In this document: positions 34,533 to 46,028 of the stretch, in pieces
Position numbering within the stretch: the stretch's first letter is position 1
Layout of the letters: each line of letters begins with the position of its first letter
From: Fragilariopsis cylindrus CCMP1102
Taxonomy: Eukaryota; Bacillariophyta; Bacillariophyceae; Bacillariales; Bacillariaceae
Length of the DNA stretch: 64,000 bases
Assembly: GCA_900095095.1 (NCBI GenBank)
Contig: FMBT01000481.1
Span: forward strand, 1-64,000
Direction of reading: 5' to 3'
The notes under the pieces: model-generated
Databases searched by the model: none
What the model was told of the DNA's origin: nothing
The model's input: only the letters and a program-made list of their open reading frames with translations
Program-made: the position numbers and the translations under genes

Positions 34533-34939
34533 CAAGGTTCATAACATCATATTAATTCTGAAAGCAAGACTGCAACGACAACAACAACTTTAGCAAATAA
34601 TGGAAGATGATGACAATATGAGTTAATGTCCAATATCATGATTGGAAACTTCTTATTATAGAAGTAGAAAATGCGCAACATTATCTTATTTTAGAAATTG
34701 AAATAAGCGTTTTGTGTGTAATCTAAATTAAAATTGTTTTCGTCTATTAATTTTACATTTGGCTTACTTAAATTATAGTGCAGTTATTGAAAAATGTAGT
34801 AGTATACGAGTGAATTTATTGATACACATATATATATATCTATATACATATACATCAGATATTTTATCCAGTCAATACTTATTTTAAACTGATACCACGT
34901 ATTCAGCAGTTACTTTGAACAATTATTCCTAGTGGGAAT
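34533..34939. other. Intergenic between convergent genes
   Basis: AT-rich 3' flanks of two convergent genes, with a TA repeat near 34826-34852. No gene seen. Confidence 0.45.
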
Positions 34940-36001
34940 TCAATACTCTTTGAAATTGATACCGTCCTCGTAACTTTGGTATATGTTTCCGTCGAATTCG
35001 TCGAATTCGTCGAATTCATATTCTTCGTCGTCAGCAAGTTCTACCGTATCAATTGTTATGTTAAGTAGTTTATCATCAGTTGGAAGCTCATCATCGTCAT
35101 CATAGTCAACTATATCCTTGTTGTTGTAGTATTCATTGAATATTTCGTTGTCATCATCATCATCGCCGTCTTCATCTGATGAACTAGCAATGAATAATGA
35201 TTCATATAATTCCGAATCCTTGTTAATAACAAAGTTAGAATGGTTTCGTTGTTGTTGTTGTTGTTGCTGCTGCTGCTGCGGTTGCCTTGCATGATACTGC
35301 TGAACATCATCCTCACCAACATCATTATCCATGACATTATCCATGATATCTTCGTTGTTGTTACTGTTGTTGTTGCCGTAGGTTCCCTTCAAATTTGTTG
35401 TAAAGTCATCAGCACCACCAGTAGTATATCCAGACGATAACGGCGGCATTATTTTACTATAGCTATTACTACTAGCATCATCGTCTTGTAACAATTGTAA
35501 ATCAGAAGCAGATAAAGTTGTATCACTCATATCGTCGTGTGTAACGTCATTCGTTAAATCTATCAGAGTTGCCTCACAAGATGTATTCATAGGTGAAACT
35601 CGTATAATTGCTTTTGTAGTAAGAAGAGTGGTAACATACGACGATTTCGACTCGTCATCGTCATTGTTGTCGTCACGCCTATGACGATCGATATGTTTGT
35701 GTTTCTTTGATGTCTTCCTTCTGAAAGAATCACGTAATTTTGAGATCATCTTGACATTGTCCTTGTCATTCTTATTCTTTTTATTCTCTTTCGAAGAAGT
35801 GCTGCTACCGCTACCGCTACCGCTACCACTTCCACCAATAATGCGTTTCTTCAACGACCAACTACGACTCTTGCTTCTTTGTGGATGTGAATGTGGATCT
35901 TGATCTTTCTGATCAGCATCTTCTTCGGCTTCCACAATAAGGATGAATTCTTTCCTCTTACCCTTACTGAATATTGTTTTCCTCGTTATCGTATTCATCA
36001 T
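34940..36001 (-). CDS. Acidic low-complexity protein of unknown function
   Basis: The open frame extends to 36415, but I place the start at the ATG at 35999-36001, because the upstream 138 codons contain a CAGGG repeat and read like leader DNA. The result is 353 residues. It begins with a basic region (SFRRKTSKKHKHIDRHRR), with a Gly/Ser repeat before it, then acidic disorder, a Gln tract (about 35245-35280), and a final Asp/Glu-rich tail containing three DEFDEF-type repeats encoded by TCGAATTCG units near 34991-35020. The TTLIRVSP and LLNITIDTVELADD-type segments could be short linear motifs. No domain is recognised. Confidence 0.5.
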   Translation of the reverse strand: MMNTITRKTIFSKGKRKEFILIVEAEEDADQKDQDPHSHPQRSKSRSWSLKKRIIGGSGSGSGSGSSTSSKENKKNKNDKDNVKMISKLRDSFRRKTSKKHKHIDRHRRDDNNDDDESKSSYVTTLLTTKAIIRVSPMNTSCEATLIDLTNDVTHDDMSDTTLSASDLQLLQDDDASSNSYSKIMPPLSSGYTTGGADDFTTNLKGTYGNNNSNNNEDIMDNVMDNDVGEDDVQQYHARQPQQQQQQQQQQRNHSNFVINKDSELYESLFIASSSDEDGDDDDDNEIFNEYYNNKDIVDYDDDDELPTDDKLLNITIDTVELADDEEYEFDEFDEFDGNIYQSYEDGINFKEY

Positions 36002-37187
36002 GATCTTTCGCCGATTGATCTTTATTTTCCTACAGTATACAGGGTTGTACACAACTGAAATTATATATGTGTCATAAAGCGAAAAAGATCCACATCGATA
36101 GCATAGTATGCCATATACAAGAGTGTACAATGCAGGGCAGGGCAGGGCAGGGCACACGATGTCATTGCTTCTGTGTTGTTGATGTGCGAGCGAAACTATA
36201 AGATCTGAGTTTGCCTCCCATTTTGTTGGATGTTGGTTTATTTTCGCGGCAAAGAACAATGCAAGTGTGAATCGCCTACCGAGTTTTTCCACGTATTTTC
36301 CCGCGGTAAGCGAGTACGCCAAGCTTTTCAGTACGCGATATCCAAAAATATTGTATGATTCCAACAATACACGGTAGGTAACAAAAAATAAGAGCTTCCC
36401 AACTATGAAGTACAATCAATTATTGTCTAATGCAATACATTCTTCATGATCTGATAGATTATTACGAGTAGAGTCAGTTGGTTTGCTAGTTGACTAGATA
36501 TGATGACAAATTATGTATGCTCACAACAACAACAACTGTTCTGCTAGACGGCACAAGAGAAACACCACCACAACGTCTTGTCCTACCTATCATCACACTT
36601 AGGATGTAACCAATTAATAATGTATCTTTTTGATTGATGTTTAAAGAAGGTACACAAGTTGACAAGCGTTTGTCTGTTTTCTATGAGTCAAATCTTAGAG
36701 CACAGAAATGTGCATTTTATTTTATTTTTAAAGCTGGCATTTACATTCTTTTGGTTAGGTCCTTTCATCTCTCTCATTTTTGGTAGTATTTTTTTCCTAG
36801 TGTGATGGTATGGCTCTGACACCACAAATTTTTGATACAGGGCCTATAGGTTAAATTGGATAGGACTCTGTATGATAATATACTACAGTAAGTAGGTAAT
36901 CAATTTGAATTCATCGATTGGGTGGGGGAGCGGAAATATCTAAGCAATCTTGATCAATTTTTATTTTCGCGCAATCTTTGGTTTTTACAGAGGAGTTTAT
37001 GTGTTATGATATGTTAATCATGTTATATTGTGTTGTCATCAAAAAATCGCCATTGCACTGTGAACTTTAGATAAGTAGACAAGTACTTCTTTTAATAAAT
37101 ATAATAGCTACTCAAACCGAAAGCATCTTCTCATACGAACGTATCAGGGCTACGCGTGATCAGAGACTTATATATAAGCAACAAATC
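36002..37187. other. Intergenic, divergent
   Basis: About 1.2 kb. A CAGGG pentanucleotide repeat is at 36131-36152. The sequence TATATAA (about 37170) lies 12-18 bp upstream of the ATG at 37188. No other gene seen. Confidence 0.4.
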
Positions 37188-38942
37188 ATGACGTCGACTT
37201 CGGCGGCAACTTCTATGTTACGAGACGATCAAAAAATTGTCAAATCATTAGAGGGGAATAATATATGTGCTGATTGTGAACAAACAAATCCAACATGGTG
37301 TAGTGTTAGTTTTGGTATATTATTATGCTTAGAATGTTCTGGGAAACATCGTGGATTAGGTACACACATTTCTTTCGTTCGAAGTTTAGATATGGATTCT
37401 TTCTCTGCAAAACAAATCCAAGTGCTGAAAATTGGTGGTAACAAACAATGTAATTCGTATTTACAGGACCAACACACACAGCAACAGCCTCAGCAACAAA
37501 AGAAAACACTACTACGGATGATTTTACTACACTGCTTTACCAATCCCACAACGAAAAAGAATAGTTCAAGGGGAAAATATGACAAACCATTGCTGAACTT
37601 TATAAATTGAAACTGAAGGCACGAGTCGAGGGAAATCCTGAACCTACAGAATTACCGGTAGGAAAACTACGCAACGTACTTCTTCTTCTTCTCCAGCAGC
37701 AAGGTGGCTCATCTCAACGACCTCCTTCCAATAGATTTGTTAATTCTACTCCGCAACCTTTTCTATATTCAATCATTTCAGCGTACAAATTTTTGTTTGT
37801 TTCGTCTCCATCGTATTATGGAACAATGATACTCAATAATATTCGTGATGACAAACCTTGGTTGTATAGAGGTGGTTTAGCTTTATTTGGTGGATTAATA
37901 GGAATGGCATCAACAAAAATAGCAACAACTTATGCAACTGTAGCATCATCAACAACAACAACAACAACACCAACAGCGCGGTATTATTATGGTGCTCAAA
38001 TTATTTCCTGTGGAGTAATAGGAATTATTACATTTATATCATTGATTTATATACCATTATCATTAGCATACGCATTCCAGAAGAAACGATTACCAGCCTA
38101 TAAATCATCTGTTAATGATTATACACAACGATGTATGAATATGAGAGCGAAACGTAATAAGGGATATGAAGTTTTCTTTCCACCAAATGTAAGTTAAATG
38201 GCTCTTTACTGTACAACAACACAATGTGTGAAAATGAAATGATATCGTATCGTGCCGTCTCATGCGCTCAAAACTACATCTAATGATGGGCTCTTTTCTA
38301 TTTTGAGTATAGGTTACTATAGGCGATTCCGTTGAAAAAGCATTGATATTTTATCCTGGTATATTAGTTGATCATATGGCATATGCGATGATATTAGGGA
38401 AGTTAAGTGATATGGGTATATTAGTATTACTGGTTAATGCTGAACCGAATCGTGTATGTTCTGAAATTGCATCAATAGATCATATTAAAAGATTACGATT
38501 TGAAATTTCAACATTAATGGATATTACTGTCAAAGAATGGATTCTAGGAGGACACTCACTGGGTGGAATAATATCATCTAGTTTGTTTATTAAGGACGAC
38601 GTTGTTGTTGATGATATTCATATCACTCGTTTAGTCCAATGGGCAACACCCGATTCTTTAAATTTGCGACGAGATGGAAGCGGTTTAAGATCAGTTTTAA
38701 GAGTAAATGGTAGTTGTGATGGTATTATTGTACCATCTGATAAGGGTATAATATATTCTCAATCAAAGGTTCCAAAGGATTGTACGTTAAAAGTTATAAC
38801 TATACAGAATGGGAATCATTCTGGGTTCGCTCATTATGGACCTCAATTCTTCCCAAATCCAGATTGGGAAAGAGGAATCACATTAGATGAACAGCAAACT
38901 CAAATTGTGCAAATTACTTCTGACTACATACTTGAAAAATAA
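37188..38942 (+). CDS. ArfGAP joined to a membrane-anchored alpha/beta hydrolase, one frame break
   Basis: The first frame (37188-37610) encodes an ArfGAP zinc finger: CADC, sixteen residues, then CLEC, followed by SGKHRGLGTHISFVRSLDMDSF. Near 37581-37592 the frame changes; the next one reads AELYKLKLKARVEGNPEPTELP, which is the usual end of an ArfGAP domain, and continues without a stop. Two hydrophobic segments follow (YRGGLALFGGLIGMAS and IISCGVIGIITFISLIYIPL). After a GT-AG intron (38189-38312) comes an alpha/beta hydrolase of the Hydrolase_5 type: FYPGILVDHMAYA, the nucleophile elbow GGHSLGG, and a late NGNHSGFAHYG. So as written it is ArfGAP, two transmembrane segments and a hydrolase. 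The hydrolase could alternatively start at the internal ATG (about 37828) as a separate gene. The break is probably a one-base deletion. Confidence 0.75.
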
Positions 38943-39104
38943 AAACCGAAATAAAACGAAAGAATCTAGACTGAGTAACGAACCGAATATTTGAATAAAT
39001 ACTGCACACAACGTAAAATTTAGTTTTCTTAAGACAAGTTTAAAATTGTGTTTGCAAATTACAGCTGGTGCTTTATTCTTGAAGTGCTACTACGGATACT
39101 TTTT

Positions 39105-41195
39105 CTAACGGACCCAAAATCGTGGCAGGAATTTCATCACTTGCTTATTCATGGCAATAGCTGCCTTGAATTGTGCCTCGTCCTCACGAACTGGAATGAT
39201 AGGATGCTTGTAGAGCCGAGATTTACTAAGGGTTTCATCCAAAAGAAGATTACCTGCTTGTAGTCCAGACACATATGCACGTTCTTGACAAAGTCCTTTT
39301 GCGCCATGTTCAAGATCTCCCATCCTGACCCAATCACCTGCAAACTTAATGTTCGGCACATCTGGATCTCCTTGCAACGGCGGTCGGCAATCGAAACTGC
39401 CGGGTGAAAAGAAACTCACACTACCCGGGAATTTTCCCACCCAATTATCGACGACATTTGCTAGAGCAAACTCAGGAACGGCTGCTGGAAGAAGTTCTTC
39501 CATTAGAATTTCGGTAATCTTTTCGTCACTTAGACTCATCAACGCACCGGCATTATAAAAGTCGCATGCAAGGACTGATCCCTGAGGCGTTTCACCACCC
39601 CAAAGAGCGTCTTCGTTGTCAGCCTGAAATTGATCCAACATGAAGAATGTCCCTCCACTTCCACGAAGTGCATCAAAACGAGAAAATACATTGGCAGGAG
39701 TCCTCGTCGGTACGTAACGGTCCAGCCAGATACGTACCGAGATGACATCGACACCATTTTTCATTGATGCTGCCTTGCTAAATGTTTGGTACTGTGAAAG
39801 ATCTGGACTGGATCCTACTACAGCCGACATACCTTTGCCATTCAATGCTAAAACAACTCCATCCACATCCATAGTCGAAACTTCACCATCTCGTGTCTTG
39901 TATTCGATGGTTGTCTTTTTCGTTGGTTTATTACCATCACTACCATCTTCGTTGTCATCAACGTCATTCATCGAAATCTTTGTCACGAAGGATCCACCCT
40001 TCACTTTCAAATCATATTCATCTTGAAGATGCGTAGCTAGAGGCTGTATTAATGAATCACTAACTGTACCGTTTTTAATCCATCTCACATCAAAACTATC
40101 TTGATGTGCCAATGCATAATAATATAACAATTCCATAACAACTAAGGCACTTAGTTCTTCCGGTGGTTTGAATAATCCAACAAGCAGAGTCGGTTTGATA
40201 AAATCTTCCACCATACGTTCACTTAGTCCGAAAAGAATAAATAAATCATGTGCTGTCATGCGATCGTACTTTTCTTGAACAGCCACATCATTTCCAAGAC
40301 AATCAACGGTTGCGATTAATAACCCAACCATTGATGCACGGTCTTGTAATGGGATGCGTTCAAAAAGTGGAAACGTCGATAAAACTTGACCAAGTGGTGA
40401 TGGTAATTCTGGAAATTTCTGTCCAGAAAGTTGATTTAAAAATGGAATATTAGGAATATTAAATTCGGGAATTTTACTGTCCGCAAAAACAGGAGCGGTC
40501 GCTTCAAGTCCATCTGGTGAATAAAATGATGAATTTGTATAATCTGTAAATATATCAGATTCTTTCAGGCCAAGTTCGGAACATAACTTGTTAATATTGG
40601 GATAATCTTTCCAAAATCCTCGTGTACCAGCTTCAACTGGCTTTCCAGTCTTGGAAAGAAATGGAGTTGCTCCCGTAGGATCTGGCAATGCATCCAATAA
40701 TGTAACTTCAACATTTTCTCTTGATTCGCATATAGCTTTGGCTGCACCCCATCCTCCCCATCCGCCTCCAACGACAGCAATTTTTATAGGTGGCGGTAAC
40801 GAAGATTCTTCTTCTTGCTGCTGTTCGTTATTTGAAACTTTTTCCTCTATTTCTTCGAGTACTTCTTCTACTATTTCGGTCTGGATTTGTTTTTGTTCCA
40901 TTTGCCAATCCATGGCTGCCGATCCGGTTGTACTTTTGGCTACTTCCTCGTCATTCTCATCATTAGCACTATTAGCCTTATCTTCTTCTTCTTCATCGTC
41001 GTCGTTTGACGACATACCAAGCATTACACCGTCTATATGTTGATGGTATGATTGTGTTCTTATAGTGTCGACAGGACGAACACCATGCTGATGACGATGA
41101 TGCTGATGATGATGTTGAGGAAGTTGAGGAGATAGAAAGCCTGTCGTTAGAATGGCCGCAAACAACGGAGATGTGAACGGAATTAAAAATTTCAT
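39105..41195 (-). CDS. FAD-dependent carotenoid-desaturase-like oxidoreductase
   Basis: A 696-residue single-exon protein. It begins with a hydrophobic signal-like segment (residues about 5-25) followed by His- and Glu-rich low-complexity sequence to about residue 135. The dinucleotide-binding motif is IAVVGGGWGGWGAAKAI, and VEVTLLDALPDPTG follows as in phytoene and zeta-carotene desaturase-like enzymes. VEAGTRGFWKDYPNI, WLDRYVPTRTPANVF and the C-terminal IKFAGDWVRMGDLEHGAKGLCQERAYVSGLQAGNLLL (flavin-binding) complete the amine-oxidase/desaturase fold. It likely oxidises a plastid isoprenoid or related substrate; plants and algae have many paralogues of unknown substrate. Plastid targeting is plausible but lacks a clear Ala-Phe motif. 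Confidence 0.85.
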   Translation of the reverse strand: MKFLIPFTSPLFAAILTTGFLSPQLPQHHHQHHRHQHGVRPVDTIRTQSYHQHIDGVMLGMSSNDDDEEEEDKANSANDENDEEVAKSTTGSAAMDWQMEQKQIQTEIVEEVLEEIEEKVSNNEQQQEEESSLPPPIKIAVVGGGWGGWGAAKAICESRENVEVTLLDALPDPTGATPFLSKTGKPVEAGTRGFWKDYPNINKLCSELGLKESDIFTDYTNSSFYSPDGLEATAPVFADSKIPEFNIPNIPFLNQLSGQKFPELPSPLGQVLSTFPLFERIPLQDRASMVGLLIATVDCLGNDVAVQEKYDRMTAHDLFILFGLSERMVEDFIKPTLLVGLFKPPEELSALVVMELLYYYALAHQDSFDVRWIKNGTVSDSLIQPLATHLQDEYDLKVKGGSFVTKISMNDVDDNEDGSDGNKPTKKTTIEYKTRDGEVSTMDVDGVVLALNGKGMSAVVGSSPDLSQYQTFSKAASMKNGVDVISVRIWLDRYVPTRTPANVFSRFDALRGSGGTFFMLDQFQADNEDALWGGETPQGSVLACDFYNAGALMSLSDEKITEILMEELLPAAVPEFALANVVDNWVGKFPGSVSFFSPGSFDCRPPLQGDPDVPNIKFAGDWVRMGDLEHGAKGLCQERAYVSGLQAGNLLLDETLSKSRLYKHPIIPVREDEAQFKAAIAMNKQVMKFLPRFWVR

Positions 41196-42483
41196 TTTCC
41201 TTTTTGTTCTTTTCCTGTCTACTACTGTAATAGGATTTATGGTGGTGGTGTAAAGATATGAAGATGTTTAATCGGATGCGGAAATTAAAAAAACAATGAT
41301 TGCTTTGTTGTTCTTGAGGTGTTATTTTGTTGTAATATATTGTGTATGGTGAATTGAGTGAGTCACTCGTTTTCGTTACGTCATGCGTGACTCGACATTA
41401 AACCGAGTCACGAGAGTCGAATTTTGTTAATTACCAAGCTGGATCCCTCTAAAAAAGTCGCTGATGCATTTTTTGTCACCGGCACGACTAAGCTTCCGCT
41501 TTTCGAAGAGATAGATGAGGTAAAACCGCGAGGCTGAACTGACAAGTCAATCCAAACGAACAAAACGCATACAGTACTGTACATACATACAGTACACATA
41601 CCGCAACACAATCACATCACAACAAACAAAGCTGGTTGCGAAAAAGCACATCGCAACCTTCCGTTTATGGCTGGTATAATGGCAACAAGGCAGGATCTGC
41701 CATCAGGGTGGACAAATGATCCAAGGTACGATGGTATTATTTTTTCAAAATTTTCGTTTATAGAAATCAAATTAAACAGAATGCATTGCTGCTACAGAGC
41801 AGAAATCACGATTACGTATGTGTTTGTGTCATGTATTTTTTTGCGCGACGGCGATATTTTCACAGATAAATTAGATTCTGGACAATAATGATGAGATAGG
41901 CATGAACGAAGGTAAACGAGCTGTATGTTGGGCCAAATTCACGTTCTTCGTATCCCATCTTATTCGTCTTTGCTCTGCATGCATGCATGCATGCATGCAT
42001 TGGATGCATTGGATGAATTTTCTTGTTCATTCGTTAAAAGATCCATGACACGGTACATGCATGTAAATTTTCCATACCCTGTCCCCGTAGTCGCTTTTTT
42101 CCCCATGTGAAAATACGCGTTATTATGTGTGAGGACGCGTTTTTTATTATTAAAGATACTGTGTGTTCAAATAAGCCCAAATAAATTACATACGGAATTT
42201 TGGTTTTCCAGTTAAAAATCCGTTTAAATCTGTACTCATAACCAATTTATTCTTTCTTCTTTTGTTTATTCCCATCGTGTTGCCTCTTTTTTCTCCTATC
42301 ATCTTCCCTCGCCTATTTATCACTTGTTACGTTGCCGGTATGTTGTATGTGTGCACTTATGTGCTTAAAAAATAAATACTCTCCGCTTATTACTCGTAAA
42401 ACTGCACATCCTCGACAATAATAATAACAAATAATACACAACAACAACAACAACAACAATACTGTACATATACATGCGATGAC
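41196..42483. other. Intergenic, divergent
   Basis: About 1.3 kb with a TGCA repeat (41977-42000) and a CAA run upstream of the next start. A small plus-strand frame (41667-41888) is unsupported. No RNA gene recognised. Confidence 0.4.
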
Positions 42484-45076
42484 ATGAGTAGCTCTGCGGA
42501 TCAAGACCAAACCGCAGGTTCAAGCGGATTAGAAATTGGTATGTCGGGTATGAATTTAGTATCTTCCAGCAACCACCTCACGAACGCAAATAAAAGTAGA
42601 AGTCCGTTACCCAATTCGGGTGATAGTGTCCATAGTTATCTTTCTGTTGGAACTGCTGGTTCGAATCAAGGTGATATGTTTGCCATGGGGAACAGCAACA
42701 CCAGACCTCCTGGTCTTATTGCGGGTCTATCAGTAGTACCATCACCAACTAATCCGGGTCATACCAAAAGTGCATCGATTTCGTCCACTGCACATACCGC
42801 AACATTAACACCAACATCGTCTGTCGATGGAGGAGCATCAGCAGATCATCTACCTGGCATACACAATTTAGGTAGCTTCGATACGGATGATGGTAGTAAT
42901 CACGATGGATTGTTGGGTTTACAAGCTCTTCGAGAACGTGCACACTCGTCTCCGGGACCAATAATCGGTGGTAATAGTACCTTTTCATCTTCACCTCGTG
43001 AGTTTATACCAGCGGGTGGGCTATTACCAAGAGGAGGAGGCGGAGGAGTCACACCCCAACAACAACAACAATCTCGTCCACGAACTATATCCAAAGACAA
43101 TAGTAGTCGAAGTGTCACTGGAAGTAGCAGGCCCCCTCTTGCTGGCGGATCAGCTCTTTCACCGCATACAGTTGATGGCATGGCTGGCTTTCAAACTGCT
43201 GCAGCAGGAAGTAGAAGTCGTGATGCAAGCCCTCCTCCTAACGCAGGCGTTATTTCCCGCCCAGAAACACAGTTTACTTCATTCGGAGGTAATGGTGGTG
43301 GTGGCAATGAAAGCTTCGACTCATCACTCCGAAGAGCTTTAAGTAATGAATCCATTGGAACATCAGACTACAGTAGCTCTTCTTACAGTGGTTCTCATCA
43401 TCGTCAGGGAAGTAACGATAGTAGTCATCTCAGTAGTTCATTTAGTCAACCTTCCTTGAACACGAACAATAGTCAGCACCGAGTAGGAGGAGGTGGTGTT
43501 GGTCCTGTTCCTAGTCCTAGTCTTCAAGGGCAGGGGCAAGGCCTATACCACCAAAGTCATCAAAGATCTCAGTCTCAACCGGGACCTTTACGGTCGTTGG
43601 CGGGACCAGAAAATTACTACCATGAAGCAAACTATGATGCAGGCTTCATTCCACATCGTGCTAACGTTCCACCTTCCAGTTTAGAGAATGATTACAATTT
43701 GCAGCAACACCAGCAGCAACACCACAGCAACAACAACACCAGCAGCAAGATATGCGTTATAATTCTCACGGAGGTGGACATCAACAATACCAGCAAGCAC
43801 CACGGCATGGGAGAAGTATGAGCATGCAACATTCATCATACAACGGCGAAGGTCAAGATAATATGGGATACGGAGGAGTATCACGTAGAGGATCGTTAGG
43901 GCAGCAACATGATGGACAAATGCATCAGCATGGTGGTGGATATAATGCACGTGAACGCGTCGGTAACACGAACTATCATCGTCAAGCTCCCATGCACTCT
44001 AGTTACGGAAGTGGTCACAATAGACACCCTGGTGATACGAGTAATATGAGTGGAGGTTCTGATCATGGTAATGCAACAGTAAGTTTTTACAGAAGCATTA
44101 TAATTGACAGTGAAAAATATCCAGTGTACCGTAGCGCGCCATGAGCTCACAATTTTTCTATTTTGCCTCCTCTTTCTTCTTTGTGTGTGCGCCTAATAAG
44201 TCACTTTATGGTCGTCATCGCCTTCCCCACACGGACGAAGATCTTTCTCATCCATTAGCCGGAGAGAATATCGAAGTTCCAGGAGAAGACCACCATTATT
44301 ACAACGAGGTTCAAGGTCCATTGCCTCCCTACCAGCGTTCTCAATCTATGGGTCACGGTCCTACTTCTTACGGCTCGGACTCTCGTCATCTTCCAACAGT
44401 AGGTTCATCTATTCAGACACCAAAAGTTGTGTACAACGTTAAGTTTAAACGTACACAAAGAACCTTCGAAGTCGGTCCGCGTCTGAATCGAGATCTACCA
44501 GTCGGGTCGTATATTAAGGTAGAAGCCGATCGTGGTGAAGATCTTGGCATCATAATTGGTAGGGTTAAGAATCCTATCACTCGATCTACCAGTATTGGAG
44601 GCAGTTTTGGAGGCGGGATGGGAGAAATGCCCCCTACAGCTGGTGCAGGGGGAGGTGGTGATCTTAAAAAAATCATCCGCCTTGCAACACACGACGAGGT
44701 CTCACTGCTGGTCATCAAACGCGAACAGGAGGAGGAATTACTGAATGTTTGTCGAACCAAAACTCGACAGAGAGGAATGCCTATGCATGTTGTTGATGCG
44801 GAATATCAGTTCGATAGGCATAAACTCACCTTCTTCTTTGAAGCGGATACAAGGATTGACTTTCGAGAGCTCGTTCGGGACTTGTTCAGCATTTACAAGA
44901 CTAGAATTTGGATGCAACAATTGGATAAGAGCACGTCGGCAACGTGTCCAACTGCTCCTGCTCCAGCTCCTTTAATAATGGACTATGGGACACCAATCAT
45001 CGCACCAATGAGTGAGTACGAGGGATATGAGGCGCAGGCGCATGGAGCGCCCGACGACGGTACCGGTACCGACTGA
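42484..45076 (+). CDS. PSP1 C-terminal-domain protein, one intron and one frame break
   Basis: Exon 1 (42484-44078) is a long disordered Ser, Gly, Asn and Gln region. The frame changes by one base within the CAA/CAG repeat at about 43700-43750: the initial frame ends at 43821, while the downstream frame continues as QQDMRYNSHGGGHQQY. The intron 44079-44200 is GT-AG in phase 0. Exon 2 (44201-45076) holds the PSP1 domain, about 44420-44930: YNVKFKRTQRTFEVGP, GSYIKVEADRGEDLGIII, LLVIKREQEEELLNVCRTK, MHVVDAEYQFDRHKLTFFFEA and DFRELVRDLFSIYKTRIWM. PSP1 domains occur in trypanosome RNA regulators and in bacterial YaaT proteins. A role in RNA regulation or signalling is inferred only. Confidence 0.85.
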
Positions 45077-46028
45077 TTTACCCAACAAAGAAAGATAGAC
45101 GATACAATAACAGGGACGATTTTCACATGCACACAAAAAATATCAACATAAAAATAAATACATCACAGGACCATATCATAACTAGAAAAAAGCTGCGCAG
45201 GGCGCGAATCTGAAAGGAAAGGTAGTCGTTTCAGAGCTGCTGCTGGTTTTAAAATATCATGTTTTCGGTTTCATGTTGCTCACACATTAGCATATCGCTT
45301 AATGGGTCGCATTAAAGATAAAAATAATACATACACGTAGAATAGTAAAATACAAAATGGTGAACGCTATTTAATATAATATAAAAATAAAAATAATTAC
45401 AAAGATAATAAAGATGACAATTAACTACTACTGTTACATATTGGATGGGTTCCTTGTGAACACACCACATAAATAATTTTTAGAATGCTCGTGTAGGCAT
45501 TCTTTAGATGACAACTGGTCGTCTTGATGGTAGCCATATTTTCGTCAACCTCGACCAGCTTTTCCGAGCCTGTAACAGCTCAAGTGTAAGTAGAAGAATT
45601 TCTTGTGATGTGTGTGACACAAGAATTTAAGAGATTGTTTAAAATCCTGACACCCGTGATTCGATTATCTTTACTACTGTAGTCGTGCATACCGACGAGG
45701 ATTTTCTTTTTAGTCGTTTTTGAAAGCACGAGTTCTCGTCGTGGGACTAAATTAATTCAATTTGAGAACCCTATTGACGTCAATTTTACATAGGGTCCTT
45801 ATTTTTGTAAATCTATAATATTATATATTTGTTAACTTGTTCTCGCTATTCTGGGCACTCGTCTCATTTATACCAGTACTGAACAATAGCGATATCCACC
45901 GTGTGACGTGCAACATGCAACAATAATAACAGGCATCAGGATCATAAACAAGCATTCAACAAGCAGACCACCCTTAACTTCCTCACTCAGTGCTATACTA
46001 GTATTCAATCTATCGAAGATTTAACAGA
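45077..46028. other. Intergenic
   Basis: About 0.95 kb of AT-rich DNA; poly-A-rich stretches near 45370-45420 may be 3' UTR. No gene seen. Confidence 0.4.

Noticed and set aside
37658-37696. Possible 39-nt intron between TELP and QQGG in the ArfGAP gene
   Set aside because: Too short for the introns seen here (109-209 nt), and reading through keeps the frame open.
41667-41888. Small ORF starting MAGIMATRQDLPSGW
   Set aside because: No domain, low-quality composition after the first 25 residues, and no good exon partner found.
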